Source of the DNA: Actinomadura sp. BRA 177
Lineage (GTDB): Bacteria; Actinomycetota; Actinomycetes; Streptosporangiales; Streptosporangiaceae
Assembly: GCF_013372625.1 (NCBI RefSeq)
Contig: NZ_JABXFD010000264.1
Location: 23,987 to 87,986 of the forward strand
Length of the DNA stretch: 64,000 nt
Direction of reading: 5' to 3'
Below are positions 46,284-54,420 of this stretch, in pieces. Below the pieces are notes generated by a model. It was not told the origin of the DNA. It did not search any database and saw only the letters and a program-made list of their open reading frames with translations. Numbering within the stretch: the first letter of the stretch is position 1; each line of letters begins with the position of its first letter. A program made the position numbers and the translations under genes.

Positions 46284-47325
46284 CCCGCTCGGCGGGGACG
46301 GCGTCGAACAGCGCGGCGACCCTGCGGGCCCGCGCCTCCCGCACCGCCTCGTCCTTCAGCCGGTCGAGCGCCTCCACCAGCTCGCCGGACGACCGGGCGT
46401 AGCAGCTCAGGCCGTCGCGCGCCATCGCGGCGGCACCGTCCCGCCCGTGCCCGGGGATCGGCCGGTAGGAGATCACCGGCAGGCCGCGCGCGAACGCCTC
46501 CCGGCAGGTCAGCCCCGCCGCGTTGTCGATCAGCGCGTAGGCGCCCGCCATCAGCTCGGGCATGTCGTCCCGCCAGCCGAGCGCGGGCCCGTAGACCCGT
46601 TCGCGGAGCCGCTCGTTCCGCCCGCACAGCACGACGGGCACGTACCGGCCGGACGCCGCGATGCCCTGCGCGGTCTCCACGACCCGCCCGACGCCCCAGG
46701 CGCCCGCCGAGATCAGCACGATCTTGTCGTCCGGCCGCGCCCCCGCGGCCTCCCGCAGCGTCTCTCCCGCCGAGCGCTTCCGGCGGAACTCGGGCCGCAC
46801 CACCGGCGCGTGCCCGCCGGCCGGACGTCCCGTCCGCTCCATGACGGTCTCGGCGGCCCGCGAGTCCGGGCACAGGTAGCGGTCGTTGCCCGCGTGCAGC
46901 CACATCCGGTGGACGGCGAAGTCGGTCACCAGCACCAGCGACGGGACGGTGAGCCGCCCCGAATCCCTGAGCCGCCCTGCGGCCTGCGCGGCGACATGGA
47001 ACGTCGACACGACCGCGTCGGGCGGCAGCTCCCGGATCCGCGCGTCCAGCCGCCGCGCGATCAGCGCGGTGAGCGGCGACGCGGGCGGCGGCCGCCGGGA
47101 CACGAAGAACGCCCGGTAGATCCCCTCGTACAGCCACGGCGCGGACCGCACCATCTCCCCGTACATCCGCCGCAGCCCGTGCCCCAGCTTCAGCGGAACC
47201 AGGTCGAGGACGTCCAGAACGGACGTCTCCACCTTCTGGACCGCCATCCTCCGGGCCAGCTCCGCAGCGACCGCGTCATGCCCGGCCCCCATGCCCGCTG
47301 TCAGAATTAAGAGTCGTTTGCCCAT
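46261..47325 (-). CDS. MGDG-synthase-like GT28 glycosyltransferase
   Basis: A 354-residue protein. It begins KRLLILTAGMGAGHDAVAAE, as in monogalactosyldiacylglycerol synthase and processive diacylglycerol glucosyltransferases. The C-terminal donor region holds LISAGAWGVG and GLTCREAFARGLPVISY. It probably glycosylates a lipid or cell-envelope precursor. ATG 47325 is 31 bp from the divergent polysaccharide deacetylase start, so the two share a promoter region. Confidence 0.78.
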   Translation of the reverse strand: MGKRLLILTAGMGAGHDAVAAELARRMAVQKVETSVLDVLDLVPLKLGHGLRRMYGEMVRSAPWLYEGIYRAFFVSRRPPPASPLTALIARRLDARIRELPPDAVVSTFHVAAQAAGRLRDSGRLTVPSLVLVTDFAVHRMWLHAGNDRYLCPDSRAAETVMERTGRPAGGHAPVVRPEFRRKRSAGETLREAAGARPDDKIVLISAGAWGVGRVVETAQGIAASGRYVPVVLCGRNERLRERVYGPALGWRDDMPELMAGAYALIDNAAGLTCREAFARGLPVISYRPIPGHGRDGAAAMARDGLSCYARSSGELVEALDRLKDEAVREARARRVAALFDAVPAERVIRAALG

Positions 47326-47356
47326 TAGTTTGGCTCCCCCCGGTGAAGATGTCCTC

Positions 47357-48067
47357 ATGTCCCGCCGCGTGCCCGCCGTCCTGACCGCCGCCCTCCTGGC
47401 TCACGCGCTCCCCGCGGCGACCTGGCTGGCCCCGGTCCGCCGCCTGACGCCCCGCACCGCCGGCCGCGGCGGCCCCCGCCACGTGGCGCTCACCCTCGAC
47501 GACGGCCCGGACGCCCACTCCACGCCCCTCTCCCTGGACGAACTGGCCCGCCTCGGCTGCCACGCGACGTTCTTCGTCCTCGGCACGATGCTGCACCGCG
47601 CCCCGTGGGTCGGCGGCCGCATCGCCGCCGACGGCCACGAGATCGCCGTGCACGGCTGGCGCCACGACAACACCCTCATGACCCGTCCGGGCCGGGTCAC
47701 CGCCGAGATCCGGGACACCGTGCACCTCATCGAGGACGTCTGCGGCGTGACCCCGTCCTGGTACCGGCCGCCGTATGGGGCTCTGAGCACCGAGGCGATG
47801 GTGGCGGCCCGCCGCAACGGGCTGCGTCCCGTCCTGTGGACGGCGTGGGGCAAGGACTGGACCGCGTCCGCCACCCCGTCGTCCGTGCTGCAGACCCTCG
47901 CGCCCGGCCTCAAGGGCGGCGCGACGCTCCTCCTGCACGACAGCGACATCACGTCGGCACCCAACGCCTGGAAGTCGACCCTCGGCGCCCTCCCCGAGGT
48001 CGTGGCCGAATGCCGCGCCGCCGACTTGGCTGTTGGCCCCCTGCGCGACCACGGAGTGCACCCGTAA
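47357..48067 (+). CDS. NodB-type polysaccharide deacetylase
   Basis: A 236-residue protein with an N-terminal hydrophobic anchor or signal and the five NodB motifs: TLDDGPDAHST (metal Asp pair), VHGWRHDNTL (metal His pair), WYRPPYGALS, VLWTAWGKDW and LLLHDSD. These enzymes remove acetyl groups from chitin-like or peptidoglycan sugars at the cell surface. ATG 47357 is divergent from the glycosyltransferase gene, suggesting linked envelope functions. Confidence 0.88.
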   Translation: MSRRVPAVLTAALLAHALPAATWLAPVRRLTPRTAGRGGPRHVALTLDDGPDAHSTPLSLDELARLGCHATFFVLGTMLHRAPWVGGRIAADGHEIAVHGWRHDNTLMTRPGRVTAEIRDTVHLIEDVCGVTPSWYRPPYGALSTEAMVAARRNGLRPVLWTAWGKDWTASATPSSVLQTLAPGLKGGATLLLHDSDITSAPNAWKSTLGALPEVVAECRAADLAVGPLRDHGVHP

Positions 48068-48164
48068 CGACCCCTGTCACACGGCTACTACTCCCCCAGC
48101 ACACGCCCACTATGTGGAGACGCCACCCGTTTCTGCGCGCCCCCTAGGGCGGCGAGGACACCGC

Positions 48165-48638
48165 CTAGGCACCACCGAGCCGCTTCGTCATGAAGACGCT
48201 GTTCGGGTCGGGGCGATAGTCGGCGAAGGGATCGCAATAGCCGAACCCGAACTTCTCGTAGAGCATCCTGGCCGGCAGGAAGAACTCGTCAGACCCCGTC
48301 TCCAGGCTCAGCCGACCGAACCCCATCCGCTCGGCCTCACCGAGGATGTGCCCGAGCAGCCTGGACGCGATGCCACTCCGCGCACGCGCCGGAGACGTGC
48401 GCATCGACTTCAACTCCCCATGCACGGCGTCCAGCCTCTTGATCGCTCCACACCCCACGACAACGTCCCCGTCCATGACCGACCAGAACGTGACGTCAGG
48501 CCCGCGAAGCCCATCGAGGTCAAGCGCATGCTTACTCTCCAGCGGCGTAACAGAACGCATCTGCGTCACATGCTCAGCCAGAAACTCCGCAATCCGCGCC
48601 CCGGCCAGATCATCAACAACAATCCTCATCTCGCTCAC
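48165..48638 (-). CDS. GNAT-family acetyltransferase
   Basis: A 157-residue GNAT protein with the acetyl-CoA loop SPARARSGIASRLLGHI and the C-terminal LYEKFGFGYCDPFADY. GTG 48638 or ATG 48629 may be the start. Substrate is unknown, and no partner gene suggests one. Confidence 0.85.
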   Translation of the reverse strand: MSEMRIVVDDLAGARIAEFLAEHVTQMRSVTPLESKHALDLDGLRGPDVTFWSVMDGDVVVGCGAIKRLDAVHGELKSMRTSPARARSGIASRLLGHILGEAERMGFGRLSLETGSDEFFLPARMLYEKFGFGYCDPFADYRPDPNSVFMTKRLGGA

Positions 48639-48955
48639 CCAAGTGATTCTCCAGCCTCGCCGTCACGGAGACGCTGCAGGTCTCCCGTTCGGAGCCGGGT
48701 CGAGCAGCATGCGGCGTGGCGGCTTCGCGGGCGAACAGGAACGGGACCGCGAGCAACGGCCGAATTGACGAAAACCGTGCCGAGCGCGACGAGGAACGGC
48801 GTGAATACCACTGAAACGTCGCCGCCCAGAACGCCGACCAACCCGGCCGCCGCTGAAATGGCCGCGAACGTCACGTACCGAAAGAACTGGATCCACATGA
48901 ACCTGCGGCGATTCCTCGGGTCCCGCCGAATCGCACGCTGCGAAAGAGAGAACAT
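48635..48955 (-). CDS. Small two-helix membrane protein, hypothetical
   Basis: A 106-residue frame from ATG 48955 with a basic N-terminus (RAIRRDPRNRRRFMWIQFF) and two hydrophobic segments (FAAISAAAGLVGVLGG and VVFTPFLVALGTVFVNSAV). The arginine-rich tail after residue 75 may not be coding. A perfect 18-bp palindrome lies just upstream. Support is hydrophobicity and codon pattern only. Confidence 0.45.
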   Translation of the reverse strand: MFSLSQRAIRRDPRNRRRFMWIQFFRYVTFAAISAAAGLVGVLGGDVSVVFTPFLVALGTVFVNSAVARGPVPVRPRSRHAACCSTRLRTGDLQRLRDGEAGESLG

Positions 48956-48961
48956 GGTACC

Positions 48962-48979
48962 CCAGCCGGTACCGGCTGG
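48962..48979. promoter_or_regulatory. Perfect 18-bp palindrome
   Basis: CCAGCCGGTACCGGCTGG lies between the divergent small membrane protein (start 48955) and the DksA/TraR-like gene (start 49014). The place and symmetry suggest an operator, though it could also form a hairpin. Confidence 0.4.
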
Positions 48980-49013
48980 AATGGAGTACCACACGGCGAG
49001 CGTTGGAGGTGAT

Positions 49014-49352
49014 ATGAGCACGGGGGAAGAGCGTCTGATCGCGGATCGCGCCGACACGCTGAAACTCATCGCGTCACTGAGCGGCGACTGGGACGGCGTC
49101 GTCGAGGCGTCGTCCCAGACGGGGGTGGACGACGAGCACGACCCGGAGGGCGCCACTATCGCCTTCGAACGCGCCCGCATCGAGTCGTCCCTGAGCCGGG
49201 CCCGCGAACGCCTGGCCGACATCGACGACGCCCTGCGCCGCCTCGCCGACGACACCTACGGCACCTGCGAACGCTGCGGCGGACCAATCGGCACCGAACG
49301 CCTGGCCGCCCGCCCAGCCACCCGAACCTGCATAGCCTGCGCCAGCACCTGA
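49014..49352 (+). CDS. DksA/TraR-type zinc-finger protein
   Basis: A 112-residue protein with a helical N-terminal part and the C4 zinc finger CERCGGPIGTERLAARPATR followed by TCIAC. Proteins of this family bind RNA polymerase through the secondary channel and tune transcription under stress. ATG 49014 follows TTGGAGGTGAT. Confidence 0.87.
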   Translation: MSTGEERLIADRADTLKLIASLSGDWDGVVEASSQTGVDDEHDPEGATIAFERARIESSLSRARERLADIDDALRRLADDTYGTCERCGGPIGTERLAARPATRTCIACAST

Positions 49353-49401
49353 CCCGTGTCCGACCTGGACGCGGGTCGCGTGGACGAGACAAGATCCTCT
49401 A

Positions 49402-49752
49402 ATGGAGTACCGGCAGGTGCCACCCGCGCGGCGGGACGAACTGGAGCGTGCGCTCGCCGAAGGCGATGACGACGCAGTTCAAGAGACGATCGTGGCCCTG
49501 ACACTCCATGACGCGGACGGAACATGGGTGCAGGATCATTGCCTGGCTTTGAAAGACCATCCGTCCTGGCAGGCCCGCGCCACGGCCATGACCTGTCTGG
49601 GCCATATCGCGAGAATTCATCGGTCGATCGATATCGATCGGGTGCTTCCCCCGCTACGCTCGGCAATGAGCGATCCGCGTACAGCGGGATATGCGGAGCA
49701 GGCGATCGAGGACATCGAAATCTACGTCGGTTTCTCCGCCGACGACCCATGA
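49402..49752 (+). CDS. Small HEAT-like hypothetical protein
   Basis: A 116-residue acidic helical protein (LERALAEGDDDAVQETIVAL, WQARATAMTCLGHIARIH, DPRTAGYAEQAIEDIEIYVG). The helix pairs resemble HEAT-repeat immunity proteins of polymorphic toxin systems, but no toxin gene is adjacent. ATG 49402. Function unknown. Confidence 0.65.
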   Translation: MEYRQVPPARRDELERALAEGDDDAVQETIVALTLHDADGTWVQDHCLALKDHPSWQARATAMTCLGHIARIHRSIDIDRVLPPLRSAMSDPRTAGYAEQAIEDIEIYVGFSADDP

Positions 49753-49784
49753 GCCGTACGACTCGGATCGACTCGTGAGCCACT

Positions 49785-49816
49785 CCACCGACTTCTTGCG
49801 CCAGTGGACGGACGGC
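49785..49816 (-). pseudogene. DUF397 N-terminal remnant
   Basis: The string TTGCGCCAGTGGACGGACG repeats the start region of the DUF397 genes at 50549-51440 in the same orientation, about 0.7 kb from the array. It appears to be a leftover of a further DUF397 copy. Confidence 0.4.
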
Positions 49817-49845
49817 CGGGCGGTCTGGGGCCTACGTTGCCGGGC

Positions 49846-50514
49846 ATGACGACCAATCCCCTCGCCGCGTCATACCAAGTACACGCGCGGCGGTGGCTCG
49901 TCGCCACTGTCGTGCTTTACAACCTCGCCCACCACCTCGGCTTCGCCCTCGCACCGCTCGGGGCCGTCGGGCAAACCAGGTGGGCCGACTGGATCGACGT
50001 CCTCACCCCCTATACCGTCCTGCTCGCCGCCGCGGCCGCCCTCCACACCGCCGGCGCGAACCGACGCAGTTGGACGCTCTATCTCATCGGCGCCATCACC
50101 TATACCGAGGGCCACGGCATCCATCTATCTGCCAACTCCGTCTACAACACCGCCCCGGGCCCTACCGCGCACCTCTGGGACGAGACCGTCGGCCACTACC
50201 TCTGGTACGCCGGAACCGCCCTCGTCTTCGCCGCCCTCGCCACCGCGTTCGCCGACACTCCCCCGCCGCGCACCCCGCTCCACCTGCCCCTCAGCCTCGG
50301 CGTCGCCATCACCTGGACCACCAACTCCATCGAAGGCACCACCGCCTTCATGGGCATTGGCGTCGCCGCCGCCTTCACCCTCTACGGCTGGCGGACCCGG
50401 CACCGCCTCGGCCGCGTCCTGCTCCCCGCCTTCGCGCCCGCCGCCGTCATGCTCACCGCCTACGGCATCTGGTACCGAGGCTTCCCCCAGCAGTCCAACA
50501 TGGGCTGGCTCTGA
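49846..50514 (+). CDS. Multi-pass membrane protein, hypothetical
   Basis: A 222-residue protein with about six hydrophobic segments, including LVATVVLYNLAHHLGFALAP, and paired histidines (AHHLG, EGHGIHLS, ETVGHYLWY) that might bind metal or haem. No family was recognised. ATG 49846. Confidence 0.65.
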   Translation: MTTNPLAASYQVHARRWLVATVVLYNLAHHLGFALAPLGAVGQTRWADWIDVLTPYTVLLAAAAALHTAGANRRSWTLYLIGAITYTEGHGIHLSANSVYNTAPGPTAHLWDETVGHYLWYAGTALVFAALATAFADTPPPRTPLHLPLSLGVAITWTTNSIEGTTAFMGIGVAAAFTLYGWRTRHRLGRVLLPAFAPAAVMLTAYGIWYRGFPQQSNMGWL

Positions 50515-50548
50515 CCACGCCGCCAGACCGCCATCACGCCAAGTTCGG

Positions 50549-50758
50549 CTATCGGTCATACCGTCCGCTGCGGATGTCGTCGGCAAGCGCACTGAACGCC
50601 GCACGCCCAAACTCCAGCATCGGCCCGTCGAGGTCCTTGGAGTCCCGGACGGCGACGACGGAAACCCCGTCCCCGCCGACCTCAACGCAGTCGCCCCCTG
50701 ATGAGTCGCTGTGCGAACTCTTACGCCAATGGACGGACGACAAGGTGGACGTGCTCAC
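50549..50758 (-). CDS. DUF397 protein, array copy D
   Basis: A 69-residue DUF397 protein (VHWRKSSHSDSSGGDCVEVG, RDSKDLDGPMLEFGRAAF). It is the last of four tandem copies downstream of an XRE regulator and starts with GTG 50758, 19 bp from the previous copy. The most diverged residues are near the C-terminus. Confidence 0.85.
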   Translation of the reverse strand: MSTSTLSSVHWRKSSHSDSSGGDCVEVGGDGVSVVAVRDSKDLDGPMLEFGRAAFSALADDIRSGRYDR

Positions 50759-50777
50759 GCGACCTCCCAAGCGTTGA

Positions 50778-50987
50778 CTACCGGTCGTACCTACCCGCAC
50801 GGATGTCGCTCGCAAGCGCGCTGAACGCCACGCGCCCGAACGCCAACTTCGGCCCGTCCGGGTCCTTGGAGTCCCGAACCGCGACGATGGAGACCCCGTC
50901 CCCACCGACCTCGACGCAGTTGCCGCCTTCCTGATCACTGTGCGAACTCTTACGCCAGTGGACGGACGACGGCGTGGACGTGCTCAT
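50778..50987 (-). CDS. DUF397 protein, array copy C
   Basis: A 69-residue DUF397 protein (VHWRKSSHSDQEGGNCVEVG, RDSKDPDGPKLAFGRVAF), almost identical in its C-terminal half to copy B. ATG 50987. Repeat period in the array is 226-229 bp. Confidence 0.86.
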   Translation of the reverse strand: MSTSTPSSVHWRKSSHSDQEGGNCVEVGGDGVSIVAVRDSKDPDGPKLAFGRVAFSALASDIRAGRYDR

Positions 50988-51006
50988 GCGACCTCCCAAG
51001 CGTTGA

Positions 51007-51213
51007 CTACCGGTCGTACCTACCCGCACGGATGTCGCTCGCAAGCGCGCTGAACGCCACGCGCCCGAACGCCAACTTCGGCCCGTCCGGGTCCTTGGAG
51101 TCTCGGACGGCCACAACCGACGCAACTCCGGCAACCTCGACGCAGTTGCCCCCTTCGGAGTCACTGTGCGAACTCTTCCGCCAGTGGACGGACGACGGGG
51201 TAGACCTGCTCAT
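51007..51213 (-). CDS. DUF397 protein, array copy B
   Basis: A 68-residue DUF397 protein (VHWRKSSHSDSEGGNCVEVA, RDSKDPDGPKLAFGRVAF). ATG 51213 is favoured over 51225. It shares its C-terminal 30 residues with copy C, indicating a recent duplication. Confidence 0.86.
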   Translation of the reverse strand: MSRSTPSSVHWRKSSHSDSEGGNCVEVAGVASVVAVRDSKDPDGPKLAFGRVAFSALASDIRAGRYDR

Positions 51214-51233
51214 GCGACCTCCCAAACGTCTGG

Positions 51234-51440
51234 CTACCGGTCGTACCTACCTGCACGGATGTCGCTCGTCAGCGTCGTGAACGCCGCACGTCTGAAGGCC
51301 AGTGTCGGCCCGTCCGGGTCCTTCGAATCCCTGAGAACAACGGCAGCGGCAAGATCCGCTACCTCCACGCAAGCGCCCCCCTCCGAGTCACTCCTAGAGC
51401 TCTTGCGCCAGCGGACGGACGAAAGGTTCGGTGTGCTCAC
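51234..51440 (-). CDS. DUF397 protein, array copy A
   Basis: A 68-residue DUF397 protein (VRWRKSSRSDSEGGACVEVA, RDSKDPDGPTLAFRRAAF). GTG 51440 overlaps the XRE stop (GTGA), so it is translationally coupled to the regulator and is the founder-position copy. Confidence 0.87.
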   Translation of the reverse strand: MSTPNLSSVRWRKSSRSDSEGGACVEVADLAAAVVLRDSKDPDGPTLAFRRAAFTTLTSDIRAGRYDR

Positions 51441-52249
51441 GTGCTCTCCATGATCGTTCGGATCAGGTTCTCGGACTCCGCACCCGACAGCGCGGCAGTC
51501 CGGATCACGTTGAAGAGTATGGCAAGTTCCTGCACATCGTGCGGCTCCGTCAGTACCTGACCGTGTTGCCCCACTCCGTCCACGTACGCAACGCCCGGCG
51601 CTCGCTTAAAGCCGAGCAACTGAAACCCACACGGCTGAAACACCGCCGCATCTGCCGGAATGACCTGAACCGCCATCTTGGGATGCTCCATGACATCGAG
51701 CAGATGCTTGCACTGGTCTGCCCTAAATTCGCGTCGAAGATCTCGTATGACCGCCTCTCGGATGAGCACAAACATCCACGGCGGATCGACCCGCTGCAAT
51801 ATCGCCTGCCGCCCCATACGTATCGCGACCAACTCATCCACCTTGTCTGCGCGCATACCCGCGCCCAACACGAAGCGGGCATACTTTTCCGTCTGCAGGA
51901 GGCCAGTAAGCAGCAAAGGCTCATAGATGCTGATGTGCGAAGCATCGGGCTCCGCTTCGGCCAGTGGACGGAAGCCGCTCGGGATCAGTCGGCTCTTGCG
52001 CGCCTCCTGGTGCTTTTCCCACATGCGGCGGAAGGCGCCGCCCAGCTGGTAGTACGTGTCCAGGTCGTCGGCGAGGCCCTCGGACGGGGGCTTCTCGAAG
52101 GTCTCGACCTTGGCGATCCACTGCGGGGTGCAGCCCAGGGCCGCCGCGAGCTTGTTTCGCGACAGGCCGGAGGCTTCGCGCCTCGCGCGCAGCTCGTTGA
52201 CGAACATGTCCTGGTAGGCGGAGGGGTTGGGGTCACGCGAGGGTGCCAT
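51437..52249 (-). CDS. XRE-family regulator with DUF5753 domain (WhiJ-like)
   Basis: A 270-residue protein with the helix-turn-helix GLSRNKLAAALGCTPQWIAK and the DUF5753 region (LLLTGLLQTEKYARFVLGAG, MEHPKMAVQVIPADAAVFQ, VAYVDGVGQHG). It is a paralogue of the regulator at 21668 and leads an operon with four DUF397 genes. ATG 52249. The shared 17-bp motif lies 81 bp upstream. Confidence 0.87.
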   Translation of the reverse strand: MAPSRDPNPSAYQDMFVNELRARREASGLSRNKLAAALGCTPQWIAKVETFEKPPSEGLADDLDTYYQLGGAFRRMWEKHQEARKSRLIPSGFRPLAEAEPDASHISIYEPLLLTGLLQTEKYARFVLGAGMRADKVDELVAIRMGRQAILQRVDPPWMFVLIREAVIRDLRREFRADQCKHLLDVMEHPKMAVQVIPADAAVFQPCGFQLLGFKRAPGVAYVDGVGQHGQVLTEPHDVQELAILFNVIRTAALSGAESENLIRTIMEST

Positions 52250-52329
52250 CGGGGTGTCTCCCGGGTGTCGGCCCGTCTGCTCGGGGGTGTCGCCTCACTG
52301 GCTCGGGTGCTCGCTGGGGGGGTGATCGA

Positions 52330-52346
52330 TTCGTAGCTCACAGTAA
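52330..52346. promoter_or_regulatory. Shared XRE-module promoter/operator motif, copy 3
   Basis: TTCGTAGCTCACAGTAA, the same motif as at 22572 and 31045, lies between the divergent XRE gene and a small gene starting at 52406. Confidence 0.55.
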
Positions 52347-52405
52347 CTCTTCCCTGCTTGGCTTTTTTTAGAAACGCCGAATCGAATCGCAGGGGACCCC
52401 GACTC

Positions 52406-52621
52406 GTGAACGATCAAGAGCGCGAACGACTTCAGGAGAAATATCCGGCGTGGTACATCCGCCGGCCCCCGACGATGGAATGCCTCGTCGCCACCCGGCT
52501 CGGACGTCCCCTCAGCCAGCGGGAGATCTATTACGGGCTGTGCGCAACCCTCGTTGAGGACACCTACCACCTGCTCAGCGAGGCTCTCGCCGCCCAGCGC
52601 GAGATCGAGGACGCCTTGTGA
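52406..52621 (+). CDS. Small hypothetical protein divergent from the XRE gene
   Basis: A 71-residue protein (ERERLQEKYPAWYIRRPPTM, then REIEDAL) of the same short family as the gene at 31136. GTG 52406 has an AGGGGA site. The stop overlaps the next start (GTGA). Function unknown. Confidence 0.65.
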   Translation: MNDQERERLQEKYPAWYIRRPPTMECLVATRLGRPLSQREIYYGLCATLVEDTYHLLSEALAAQREIEDAL

Positions 52622-52815
52622 TCTTCATCCTGGCGATCGTGGGTGCAGTACTCCTCGCAATCTTCGCAATATGGATGCTGGTCCTCTTCATCAGCATGGC
52701 GATCGCCGACCACGGATATGTGGGCAAACATCGCTATGCCGACAGGTCCCCACCACCTCGACATCGCACTTCCACGCGCACTTATGCCGCACAACCCTTA
52801 CACGTCCGCCGATAG
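52618..52815 (+). CDS. Small membrane protein
   Basis: A 65-residue frame from GTG 52618 with one strong transmembrane segment (IFILAIVGAVLLAIFAIWML) and a basic tail. It is translationally coupled to the preceding small gene by GTGA. The 3' part is poorly supported. Confidence 0.5.
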   Translation: MIFILAIVGAVLLAIFAIWMLVLFISMAIADHGYVGKHRYADRSPPPRHRTSTRTYAAQPLHVRR

Positions 52816-53009
52816 GGATGGAAATCCGACTTACCGGGCCATACTTCGTTCCTTCGAAGCGGCCGTAGGCGACGAGGTTGCCAGAGTGTGACATTCGCAT
52901 TACTTATGGTGTCGACTTCTGTGCTGGGGTGCACACTTCAGAAGCCCGGCGATCACGATTAGCTTCCATCGCATGACCGAATGTAACCATCGTCGAGTGG
53001 GGGCGGTTC

Positions 53010-54401
53010 GTGTCCGGTGACGGGGGTGCGGGCGACAGGTTGAGTCTTGGGACGCGGGCCGCCCGGAAGCTGGCGACGACCACCAAGACCGTGCCGCAGA
53101 TGCAGGGGATCACGCCGCGGTGGCTGCTGCGCCAGTTGCCCTGGGTCGAGGTGTCCGGCGGGACGTATCGGGTGAACCGGCGGCTCAAGCTCGCCGTGGG
53201 GAGCGGGCGGGTCAGCTTCGTCCAGGCCGGGGCGGACGATGTTCGGATCGTTCCCGAGACCTTGACCGAGCTGCCGCTGCTGCGAGGGTTCGGCGGGCCG
53301 CTGGATGAGCTGGCGCGCAGGTTCGCTCCAAGGGAGGTTCGGCCTGGGGACGTCATCGCCGAGGCCGGCGCGCCGGTGGACGAGGCGTTCGTCATCGCTC
53401 ATGGCCGAGTCGAGCAACTTGGGGCGGGCGAGTACGGCCGCGTTCAGAGTCTCGGTGTGCTCAGCGGTGGTGCGCACCTTGGTGATTGGGCGCTGCATCA
53501 GTCCGAGCCGGTGTGGCCGCATACCTACAAGGCCGTCACGGCGGGGACGGTCCTGGCCTTGCCGCGGGACGACTTCCGGCAGATCGTGGACGCGTCGCCG
53601 GAGCTGCGGGCGCACATCGCCGAGTACCTCGCCGTCGCGGGACGGGCCGTCAACCGGAAGGGCGAGGCCGATGTGGCGGTGGCCTCCGGGCATGACGGTG
53701 AACCCGCGCTGCCCAGCACGTTCGTGGATTACGACCCGGCGCCCAGGGAGTACGGGCTCTCGGTCGTGCAGACCGTGCTGCGCGTCCACACACGTGTCCA
53801 TGACCTGTACAGCGACCCGATGGACCAGTTCGCGCAGCAGCTGCGGCTCGTCGTCGAGGAGGTGCGGGAGGCGCAGGAGTGGGAGCTGCTGAACAACCGG
53901 GAGTTCGGCCTGCTGCACAACGCCGAATACGACCAGCGCATCAGCACCCGGAGGGGCCCTCCCACGCCCGACGACATGGACGAGCTGCTCACCCGCCGCC
54001 GGGGCACCCGGATGTTCCTGGCACACCCGAAGGCGACCGCCGCGTTCATGCGCGAATGCAGCCGGCGCGGCATCTACCCCCGGCCCGTCGAGGTGGACGG
54101 GAAGGCGGTCACGGCCTGGCGCGGCGTTCCCATCTTTCCGTGCGCCAAGCTGCCGATCAGCGACGAGTTCACCACCTCGATCATCGCGATGCGCCTGGGC
54201 GAGGACGCGGAAGGTGTCGTCGGCCTCCGCCAGACGGGCCTTCCGCACGAGTACGCACCCGGGCTGAACGTCCGGTTCATGGGGATCGATGAACGCGCCC
54301 TGATCAAGTACCTGGTCTCCGCCTACGCCTCGGTCGCGGTGCTCGTCCCCGACGCCCTCGGGGTCCTGGAGAACGTCGAGATCGCCGCTCCCTCCCGCTG
54401 A
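53010..54401 (+). CDS. Family 2B encapsulin shell protein with cyclic-nucleotide-binding domain
   Basis: A 463-residue shell protein with an HK97-type fold and an inserted cyclic-nucleotide-binding-like domain (about residues 90-205: LARRFAPREVRPGDVIAEAG, GDWALH, LALPRDDFRQIV). The shell part follows from SVVQTVLRVHTRVHDLYSDP. Family 2B encapsulins assemble closed compartments around terpene-cyclase cargo, and the two genes downstream are the 2-methylisoborneol pathway. The CNMP domain lies on the shell surface and may sense or gate. GTG 53010 is preceded by GTGGGGGCGG. An earlier cyclic-nucleotide-regulator annotation would miss the shell function. Confidence 0.87.
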   Translation: MSGDGGAGDRLSLGTRAARKLATTTKTVPQMQGITPRWLLRQLPWVEVSGGTYRVNRRLKLAVGSGRVSFVQAGADDVRIVPETLTELPLLRGFGGPLDELARRFAPREVRPGDVIAEAGAPVDEAFVIAHGRVEQLGAGEYGRVQSLGVLSGGAHLGDWALHQSEPVWPHTYKAVTAGTVLALPRDDFRQIVDASPELRAHIAEYLAVAGRAVNRKGEADVAVASGHDGEPALPSTFVDYDPAPREYGLSVVQTVLRVHTRVHDLYSDPMDQFAQQLRLVVEEVREAQEWELLNNREFGLLHNAEYDQRISTRRGPPTPDDMDELLTRRRGTRMFLAHPKATAAFMRECSRRGIYPRPVEVDGKAVTAWRGVPIFPCAKLPISDEFTTSIIAMRLGEDAEGVVGLRQTGLPHEYAPGLNVRFMGIDERALIKYLVSAYASVAVLVPDALGVLENVEIAAPSR

Positions 54402-54420
54402 AGTCTCAGAAAGGACGGCC

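Noticed and set aside
50549..51440. Regularly spaced repeats that could look like a CRISPR array
   Set aside because: The period is about 227 bp and each unit is a DUF397 gene. There are no short identical repeats with unique spacers.
51961..51980. String CCAGTGGACGGA in the XRE gene, similar to the DUF397 start region
   Set aside because: It encodes part of the regulator in its own frame, and the similarity is only 12 bases. Treated as chance.
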